NCBI GenBank assembly: GCA_022826515.1
Contig: JAJDUT010000098.1
Span: forward strand, 1 to 7,403
Source of the DNA: Candidatus Latescibacterota bacterium
GTDB taxonomy: Bacteria > Latescibacterota > UBA2968 > UBA8231
Length of the DNA: 7,403 nucleotides
Direction of reading: 5' to 3'
The notes under the pieces were generated by a model. The model searched no databases and had not been told where the DNA came from. It saw only the letters and a list, made by a program, of their open reading frames with translations. Below, one piece after another: positions 1-5,772 of the stretch (positions within the stretch are counted from its first letter, which is position 1; every line of letters begins with the position of its first letter). A program made the translations under genes and the position numbers.

Positions 1-139
1 CCGACTCACCGAAGACAAGCATTTCTTTAACAAACAGGGCGTTGAAATCCCCGAGGCCGACTATCGCAAGACGCTGTCGTTTATGCGGGGGGATTCGACA
101 GTGGCGTTTGTGCCCGACGAGGCGGATTGGAGTCCGTGG
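1..139. repeat. Terminal direct repeat, left copy (139 bp)
   Basis: These bases are identical, without mismatch, to the last 139 bases of the window (7265-7403). The repeat lies wholly inside coding sequence and encodes part of the secreted discoidin/FlgD-like protein (about residues 500-545 of the joined protein). It has no inverted-repeat ends and no mobile-element hallmarks. An exact direct terminal repeat on a contig normally marks a circular path in the assembly graph, so one copy is probably redundant and the unit length would be 7264 bp. Alternatives are a tandemly repeated chromosomal segment or two paralogous genes sharing this block. Confidence 0.97.
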
Positions 140-1045
140 AGCCAATTTTACGAGCAACCTGGCGCGGCCATCACCTCGCCTAGTCCGCGGCGCTATATAA
201 TGATTGAGGCTGCTCTGCTCTCGGACGACCCCCACCAATCCGCGGTGTTGCACAACCTAAATATTGGTCTGAAAGATCCATTGGCCCACCAAATTCTGGG
301 TGAAGTAAGGCCCCGCAGAGCCCAGCAGAGCGGTCAACCCGAGGAGTTCACGCTTTCCCTGACGATCCCGCCCAACGAGGAAGGGTCGGCGGGTTTGGGG
401 TTCGATCAGGTGCTCTTTGAAATTCCCCCTAGCGCCGAAGTGGAGTTAGTGGATGTGACTGTGGGTCAGGAGGTGTACTCGGCGAGTGAACTGGAGATCA
501 AGACCCGCTCTGACTCACTGTGGATCCATATGCCCGCGGTCGTGCAGGAGACCGGCACCGAGGTAGCCCTGCGCTTTTCGAGCGCGTTCTACTTGGCGAG
601 CAATGCCTTTCTCGTCTCGGTGGGGCTAGGAGAGGAAGAGGAGGTGGTGTGGCAACGGGTGGATCCGACCGACGCGGGCGAGGGCCTGACCGTGCTGACG
701 CCGGTGGCCGGTGGACTGGTAGGCGATATGGAGGTAGTGGCGAATCCGTTCACGCCGAACGGAGATGGCATCAACGATGCGGTGAAATTCGTCTTTCCCG
801 TATTTAAGATGCCGGGGCAGACTTCGCTGATATTGGAGGTCTATGCGCTCGACGGATCGCTAGTGCATCGTCGAGCACAGCCCGTAGCGCACGCCGCCGG
901 TGTGCAGGAGGTGAGTTGGGATGGCCGGGACCGGGGTGGAGTGCTGTTGCCGCCTGGATTGTATATTTGCCGGGTTGGCCCAGAGGTGGACGCGGAGAGT
1001 ATTAGTGAATCCACGGTGGCCACGGTCGTGGCCAGTGTGTACTGA
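2..1045 (+). CDS. C-terminal part of secreted protein with FlgD-like/CHU_C-like Ig domain (5' end continues from 5769 if circular)
   Basis: The frame is open from the left edge to the TGA at 1043-1045. The ATG at 83 is internal, because upstream codons in the same frame encode the same protein that is seen at 7266-7403. With the ends joined this is residues about 500-846 of an 846-residue protein. The first part is a beta-rich module with 'DWSPWSQFY' and 'SPSPRRYIMIEA' motifs. A second beta-rich segment follows at about 305-660. The C-terminal 100 residues carry 'NPFTPNGDGIND' (from base 743), then 'VYALDGSLV', 'SWDGRD' and 'LPPGLYICRV'. That order is typical of FlgD-type Ig or gliding-motility-associated C-terminal domains found at the ends of exported proteins. 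The Asp/Asn-rich NGDGIND loop may bind calcium, by analogy. The protein probably acts at the cell surface or is secreted, with the C-terminal module serving in sorting or anchoring. The ligand is unknown. No gene follows for 140 bp. Confidence 0.9.
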   Translation, partial: RLTEDKHFFNKQGVEIPEADYRKTLSFMRGDSTVAFVPDEADWSPWSQFYEQPGAAITSPSPRRYIMIEAALLSDDPHQSAVLHNLNIGLKDPLAHQILGEVRPRRAQQSGQPEEFTLSLTIPPNEEGSAGLGFDQVLFEIPPSAEVELVDVTVGQEVYSASELEIKTRSDSLWIHMPAVVQETGTEVALRFSSAFYLASNAFLVSVGLGEEEEVVWQRVDPTDAGEGLTVLTPVAGGLVGDMEVVANPFTPNGDGINDAVKFVFPVFKMPGQTSLILEVYALDGSLVHRRAQPVAHAAGVQEVSWDGRDRGGVLLPPGLYICRVGPEVDAESISESTVATVVASVY

Positions 1046-1185
1046 GAGTATAGACGCAAATTCCTCCCGGCGTTGCCGTAGCGCAGGCCGTCAATCCCGC
1101 AGGGGCTGGCGGCCCTCTGATTCCATTCCTCTATCGCCTGCCCAACCGCAGGACAGGTACTAGCCGGTCCCTATAAGAGGGTGGT
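1046..1185 (+). other. Only intergenic gap (140 bp); presumed leader of the three-gene unit
   Basis: This is the single non-coding stretch in the window. On the closed circle it separates the end of the secreted-protein gene from the start of the DUF6785-type gene. I see no convincing sigma-70 promoter: TTGCCG at 1073-1078 has no -10 partner at the right distance, and TATAAG at 1172-1177 is too close to the start codon. A short GC hairpin is possible (1102-1106 with 1112-1116, loop 5, one G-T pair), but no T-run follows it, so it is not a good intrinsic terminator. There are no iterons, AT-rich region or DnaA-box cluster that would suggest a replication origin. Confidence 0.6.
1176..1181 (+). 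promoter_or_regulatory. Ribosome binding site for the GTG start at 1186
   Basis: AGAGGG lies four bases upstream of the GTG at 1186 and resembles a purine-rich Shine-Dalgarno sequence at short spacing. It supports the GTG as the true start: the following codons give a lysine-rich N-terminus (MKKKIPAEYL), and no in-frame ATG lies nearby that would give a better start. Confidence 0.55.
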
Positions 1186-3180
1186 GTGAAAAAGAAAATC
1201 CCCGCAGAGTACCTGCAATACCTGAAGAAAGAGACCAACTTGGAAGCGGATCAGCAAAGTGCCACCGGCATTCCCCTGAGGGGCCTATTGATCGGTGCAG
1301 TGCTCGCCTTTCTGATCAATTTCCTCGATGTGTATTGCACCCTGATGATACGCGGGTCGTACCTGACGCTGAATTTTAGCACGCCGGCGGCCCTATTCTT
1401 CTTCTTTATTCTGGTGCTGGCCAGCGGTTTGGTAGCTCTCATCCGCAGGCCCCTAGCGCTCAACCAGACCGAACTGATCACTATCTACATCATGATGATA
1501 GTGAGTTGCTGCGTCCCCAGCATGGGGTTGACGCCGGTCTTGCTGCCCCAACTGGTGGGCCCCATTTACTACGCCACCCCTGAGAACGATTGGGCCGAAG
1601 TGTACAACCAGTTCATACCCAGCTGGCTCGTTCCGCAGGGAGAAGACGTCGCGCGCTATTTCTACGAAGGACTGCCCCAGGGTGCCCCCATTCCCTGGGA
1701 GCCTTGGGTTGTGCCGCTGGCCTACTGGTACGGTTTTTTCCTCTCGCTCTGTCTGGTCATGACGTTTGCGATGATCATCCTGCGCAAGCAGTGGGTGGAC
1801 CGCGAAAAACTGGTCTATCCTTTGGTCCAGGTGCCCATGGAGATGATCCAGCAGCAGCGAAAGGGAATTATTGGCAAGTCCTTCTTTACCAACAAAGCAA
1901 TGTGGGTCGCCTTTGCCTTTTCGTTCATGCTGATAAGCATCAACGGGTTGCATTCTTATTCCCCTTCCTTTCCGTCCATTGAGCGGGACTTCCGGCTGCC
2001 CATTTTCCGCGACACGGTCACGCTCTGGTTCTTCTTCAGTCCATCGTGGCTCGGCTTCTTCTATTTCGTCGGTCTCGACATTTCCGCGTCCATCTGGATT
2101 TTCCACACCTTCACCCTGATTCAGAAGGGGATCTTCAACGTCGTCGGCATCCAGAGCACGGAGCGGATAGACCACTACGCTCGCGATACGTACACCTCCC
2201 ATCAGGGTATGGGGGCCATGATCATCTTCGTGCTGATCATGCTGTGGGGGTCGCGCGAACACCTAGGCGATGTATTCCGCAAGGCGCTTGGCCGCGCCCC
2301 TGAAATAGACGACTCTGGAGAGGTGGTGTCCTATCGGCAGGCGGTGTTGGGGCTGTTCGGTTCGCTGTTCCTCTTTGGCTTTGGCCTGTGGGTGAGCGGC
2401 CTGCCGCTGTTGGGAACCCTGATGTTCATCTTTAGCGCCATGGTGATTTTTCTCAGCCTGACTCGCGTTGTGACCGAAGGCGGCGTCCCGGCCATGAGGC
2501 CGCCGGTGATGAGTTCAACCTTTGTGATTTCCGGGGGCGGCACCCAAGTCTTGGGTGCTCCCGGGCTGGTGGCACTGGGTTTTTCCTATGGCTGGCACTC
2601 CGAAATCCGCTCTTTTGTGATGGCGTCGGTGGCCAATGGGCTAAAAATGAGCGAAGTCATCGGCGGGTCCAAGCGCCGTCTGATCTGGGCCGTGATCATC
2701 GCCATTGTGGTCAGCCTGATAGGCTCTACGTACATGGTTTTGTACTTGGCCTACAAATACGGCGGCATCAATCTCAATCCGCTCTTTTTTGGCTGGAAGG
2801 GGGGCATTGGCCCCACGGATATGGCCCCGCGCATTGTCGCCGAGCCTACAGGGCCTCGCCTCGACGCTTGGCTGTTTATGGGCATTGGTGGGGCGGTGAT
2901 GGCGGGGTTGATGTGGGTTCGGCATCAAGCCCTATGGTGGCCCCTCAGTCCGCTGGGTTATTTGATCAGCGCCAATTGGAAGACCAGTCACATTTACGCC
3001 AGCGTCTTCCTCGCTTGGTTCCTCAAATTGGTCATCCTGAGATATGGTGGACCCAAACTGTATCGCAGCTTACGTCCGTTTTTCCTCGGTCTCATCCTCG
3101 GGGAAATTGTGGCGGCCGGCGTCTGGCTGGTCCTCGATTACTTCACCGGCCACATGGACAGTTTCCTCACCCAAGTATAG
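1186..3180 (+). CDS. DUF6785/DUF6784-type polytopic membrane protein, transporter-like
   Basis: A 664-residue integral membrane protein with about 12-14 hydrophobic segments, roughly at residues 32-55, 66-86, 95-125, 175-199, 238-254, 280-312, 341-354, 384-426, 500-522, 561-578, 603-618 and 631-652. It has a charged cytosolic-looking N-terminus and no cleavable signal peptide. Features I associate with the DUF6785 family are 'QWVDREKLVYPLVQVPMEM' (202-220) and 'RVVTEGGVPAM' (427-437). The C-terminal block 'WWPLSPLGYLISANW' (584-598) followed by 'LKLVILRYGGPKLYRSLRPF' and 'FLGLILGE' (to 640) matches the DUF6784 pattern. These families have been likened to oligopeptide (OPT) transporters, but no substrate is established, so transport is inference. 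The gene starts with GTG behind AGAGGG and ends with TAG directly against the next coding frame, which suggests co-transcription and coupled translation. It is the first gene after the only intergenic gap. Length and architecture look complete. Family recognition is from memory of motifs. Confidence 0.85.
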   Translation: MKKKIPAEYLQYLKKETNLEADQQSATGIPLRGLLIGAVLAFLINFLDVYCTLMIRGSYLTLNFSTPAALFFFFILVLASGLVALIRRPLALNQTELITIYIMMIVSCCVPSMGLTPVLLPQLVGPIYYATPENDWAEVYNQFIPSWLVPQGEDVARYFYEGLPQGAPIPWEPWVVPLAYWYGFFLSLCLVMTFAMIILRKQWVDREKLVYPLVQVPMEMIQQQRKGIIGKSFFTNKAMWVAFAFSFMLISINGLHSYSPSFPSIERDFRLPIFRDTVTLWFFFSPSWLGFFYFVGLDISASIWIFHTFTLIQKGIFNVVGIQSTERIDHYARDTYTSHQGMGAMIIFVLIMLWGSREHLGDVFRKALGRAPEIDDSGEVVSYRQAVLGLFGSLFLFGFGLWVSGLPLLGTLMFIFSAMVIFLSLTRVVTEGGVPAMRPPVMSSTFVISGGGTQVLGAPGLVALGFSYGWHSEIRSFVMASVANGLKMSEVIGGSKRRLIWAVIIAIVVSLIGSTYMVLYLAYKYGGINLNPLFFGWKGGIGPTDMAPRIVAEPTGPRLDAWLFMGIGGAVMAGLMWVRHQALWWPLSPLGYLISANWKTSHIYASVFLAWFLKLVILRYGGPKLYRSLRPFFLGLILGEIVAAGVWLVLDYFTGHMDSFLTQV

Positions 3181-5772
3181 TTGCCCAACGTGGCCGCGCT
3201 AGAGCCTGCTTCCCCCAAGGGGGCGTCTGGGCCTTCTCCATTTGAGATGGTGACGGCGCTCAGTTGCCTTTTCCTCTCGGGGGCCGCGAGCCTGTTCTAC
3301 GAAGTCTGCTGGATCAGAAAGGCCGGACTGTTCTTTGGCAGTACGACCTTCGCTCTGGCGACGGTGCTCGCGGTGTTTTTCCTCGGACTGGCCGTGGGCA
3401 ATGTCCTAGCTGGTCGCCTGTCGACGTCACTGCACCGTCCGTTGCGGATCTATGGGATCGTCGAACTGGCCATCGCGGTGTTGGGCTTAGCGAGCAATGT
3501 ACTGCTGGACATGGCCGACGACGGCTACGGGATGCTCTATCGCTGGGCTGACGGCTCAGCACCGTGGATCGCGCTGGCGCGCTTGGTCTTGGTGGCAGCC
3601 GTGATCCTCGTGCCCACGGTTCTGATGGGGACGACGGTCCCCTTGCTCGCTAGGGCGATTATCCGCCGACACCGCAGCCTCGGATTTGCCGCAGGCGGCC
3701 TCTACGGCATCAACGCGCTGGGAGCTGCCACTGGGGCGGCCTTAGCTGGCTTTGTGACCCTGCCGGTTCTGGGGCTTGCTGTGACCATTTACTTGGGAGC
3801 AGGCCTCAATGTCTTGTGTGGCGTTGCCGTGCTGCTGGTCTGTTGGCAAACGCACTCCGCGCCGCTTGCCGAGCCGGCCGACCGAGAAGACCAGGCGACA
3901 GACGGGGGAAGGACGCTGCGGGTCTCCGTGCTGTTGCCTTTGTTCTTTCTGACCGGATTCGTCGGCGTGGCCATTGAGATTCTGTGGGCGCGCTACCTGC
4001 CCTTGATGATCACCAGTTCGGTGTACGCGTACACTCTGCCGCTCGTCGTGATCCTGCTCGGCATCGGCATCGGCAGCCTCGTCATTGCGCCGCTGTGCGA
4101 CCGCAGCCGGCATCCAGTCGTCGTCTTCGGCTGCCTCCAGGCTTTCACAGGGCTGAGCGTCTTGGTCGTCATGAAGCTGCCCCGGGACATCTGGACGGCG
4201 CTCGCGCAGGCCGCTCCAGAGTTGATAAGCGCCAATCACTTCATGGGCCTGCACGGTGCCATGTTGCTGCCGGGTGCACTGGCTTCGGGTGCCTCGTTTC
4301 CCCTCGTGGTCCGACTAGTGTCGAAGAACGTAGCCGACGCGAGTTGGACGATCGGCCGGCTGACGGCAATCAATACCGCAGGTTCCATTGCAAGCGCGGT
4401 GATCATGGCTTGGGGGCTTTCCTGGTTGGGGCTCGACCTCGCGCTGCGGACGGTCACCGGCATGGCCATTGTCGGGGGCTGCGTGGCCTTTGCCGCAGGG
4501 GTGGGTCGCCAGACGTCGCGTCGCGTCGCTGCCTTGCTGATCGCATTCAGTGTAATTGGGTGGGGGCTCGCCGCGACCCTGCTCAAAACGAGGCTCCCCC
4601 ACGACCATTTGTCTTCCGAGGGAACCCTGCTCGAAGTAGTGGAGGGCCAAGGTGCTAGCTTGGCCGTGGTGCAACTTGAAGACAAGGTACTGCTCGGGAT
4701 CGACCGCTTGTGGCAGGGTTCAAACAAGAAGAACCAACAGACCTTTGCCGGCCATCTGCCCATGTTGCTGCGCGGCGATGGCAATGGGACGGATGTGCTC
4801 GTGGTCGGGATGGGGACTGGCCAAGCTGCGGGGCGGTTTCTGTTGTGGGATGTCCATAGGCTCGATTGCCTAGATGTGGAAGTGGCTGTTTTTGATCTCG
4901 CCCGCCGCTACTTTGGCGCGACTTGGCTGGACGACCCTCGGGTGCGCGCTTTGGCGGAAGATGGCCGAGATTACATCCGCCACAGCCAAGTCCGCTACGA
5001 TGTGATCGGCATTGAAGTGGGGCAACTCTTTCGCCCAGGGATCATTTCCTTTTACACCGAAGATTTTTACCAGCGCCTCAGACAGCGGCTAGAGCCGGGC
5101 GGTCTAGTGACGCAATTCGTGCCAGTGCGGATGCTTTCCACACCGCAGGTGCTCGACATCGTTGCCACCTTTATCAGCGTCTTTCCGCAGAGTCAGCTCT
5201 GGTTTAATGGGCCAGAGTTTGTCTTGATCGGTCGCCGGGCGGATGCCTTTGCGCTCGACATCTCATCTCTTGAAGAGCGGCTGGGGAGGCCCGGAATTCG
5301 CCGCGATCTGCACTACCGGCACCCACTGGACGCGAATACGGGGTGGCTCAACGAGTCCGACAGCGTCTTGGGAAGTTTTCTAGCGTCGGCTGAGGATCTG
5401 CGCAGCCTAAGTCGCGGTGGGCGGATTCTCGCGGATGACGTGCCTAGGTTTGACTACGAACTCGATCCGCATCAAGACATCGAGGTGCGCACCGTGGGTG
5501 CTTTACTTGAGATTGAGAAACCCTTGCGCAAGGCGGCCTCTACTGCGCTCGATGGGAGGCGCATGGCCCGCATTGAACAAATGCGCAAACAAAATCTGTA
5601 CGCCTTGGCCAACCTGATCGTCGAGCGCGGCAACAAAGCCTTGCAGACGGGGCAACTAGAATTGGCCGAGCGGACTGCGCGGGAGGTGCTGGCCGAGGTG
5701 CCGGCGCATACTAAGGCGCTTTGGCTCCTCGAAAGGACGAAGGATCGGCTGGACAAGGAGAGAGTGCGATGA
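3181..5772 (+). CDS. Fused MFS-like membrane domain / spermidine-synthase-like protein with TPR-like tail
   Basis: Residues about 23-470 form roughly 13 hydrophobic helices. They show an internal repeat: 'GAASLFYEVCWIRK' (34-47) resembles 'GFVGVAIEILWARY' (259-272), and 'LYGINALGAATGAALAG' (174-190) resembles 'LTAINTAGSIASAVIMA' (394-410). This is typical of MFS-spermidine synthase fusions. Residues about 481-690 resemble the spermidine synthase fold: 'HLPMLL' (from H525), a glycine loop 'VVGMGTGQ' (541-548), acidic D565, 'DGRDYI' (594-599), E612 and 'FYTEDFYQRL' (624-633). The canonical GGGDGG and catalytic DxxDP motifs are absent, so true spermidine synthesis is doubtful; an SAM-type ligand is inferred from the fold. 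Residues about 811-842 look like one TPR helix pair. The start is uncertain. TTG at 3181 abuts the previous stop without a clear Shine-Dalgarno, and ATG at 3247 (residue 23) begins just before the first membrane helix and fits family N-termini. The stop overlaps the next gene's ATG by four bases. Confidence 0.88.
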   Translation: MPNVAALEPASPKGASGPSPFEMVTALSCLFLSGAASLFYEVCWIRKAGLFFGSTTFALATVLAVFFLGLAVGNVLAGRLSTSLHRPLRIYGIVELAIAVLGLASNVLLDMADDGYGMLYRWADGSAPWIALARLVLVAAVILVPTVLMGTTVPLLARAIIRRHRSLGFAAGGLYGINALGAATGAALAGFVTLPVLGLAVTIYLGAGLNVLCGVAVLLVCWQTHSAPLAEPADREDQATDGGRTLRVSVLLPLFFLTGFVGVAIEILWARYLPLMITSSVYAYTLPLVVILLGIGIGSLVIAPLCDRSRHPVVVFGCLQAFTGLSVLVVMKLPRDIWTALAQAAPELISANHFMGLHGAMLLPGALASGASFPLVVRLVSKNVADASWTIGRLTAINTAGSIASAVIMAWGLSWLGLDLALRTVTGMAIVGGCVAFAAGVGRQTSRRVAALLIAFSVIGWGLAATLLKTRLPHDHLSSEGTLLEVVEGQGASLAVVQLEDKVLLGIDRLWQGSNKKNQQTFAGHLPMLLRGDGNGTDVLVVGMGTGQAAGRFLLWDVHRLDCLDVEVAVFDLARRYFGATWLDDPRVRALAEDGRDYIRHSQVRYDVIGIEVGQLFRPGIISFYTEDFYQRLRQRLEPGGLVTQFVPVRMLSTPQVLDIVATFISVFPQSQLWFNGPEFVLIGRRADAFALDISSLEERLGRPGIRRDLHYRHPLDANTGWLNESDSVLGSFLASAEDLRSLSRGGRILADDVPRFDYELDPHQDIEVRTVGALLEIEKPLRKAASTALDGRRMARIEQMRKQNLYALANLIVERGNKALQTGQLELAERTAREVLAEVPAHTKALWLLERTKDRLDKERVR
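5755..5760 (+). promoter_or_regulatory. Strong Shine-Dalgarno for the ATG at 5769
   Basis: AAGGAG lies inside the end of the preceding gene with eight bases to the ATG at 5769. The stop and start overlap as ATGA (5769-5772). Together these fix the start of the secreted-protein gene and point to translational coupling with the spermidine-synthase-like gene. Confidence 0.8.

Noticed and set aside
83..1045. Stand-alone 320-residue gene starting at ATG 83
   Set aside because: The same frame is open upstream to the window edge, and the identical sequence at 7347 lies in the middle of the gene that starts at 5769. No Shine-Dalgarno or signal peptide fits an ATG at 83.
1102..1116. Possible intrinsic terminator hairpin
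   Set aside because: The stem is only five pairs including one G-T, and no T-run follows. It is too weak to call.
1151..1170. Small imperfect inverted repeat just upstream of the GTG start (GGAC...GTCC)
   Set aside because: Four plus two base pairs with an internal mismatch. This is expected by chance in GC-rich DNA and does not support a riboswitch or operator.
1453..2262. 269-residue ORF on the minus strand
   Set aside because: It lies wholly opposite the DUF6785-type gene. Its product is rich in His, Asp and Arg with no family resemblance, as expected for the antisense of a GC-rich membrane protein gene.
3742..4254. 170-residue ORF on the minus strand
   Set aside because: Antisense to the transmembrane domain of the synthase fusion. 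It has hydrophilic, low-complexity composition with no recognisable motif.
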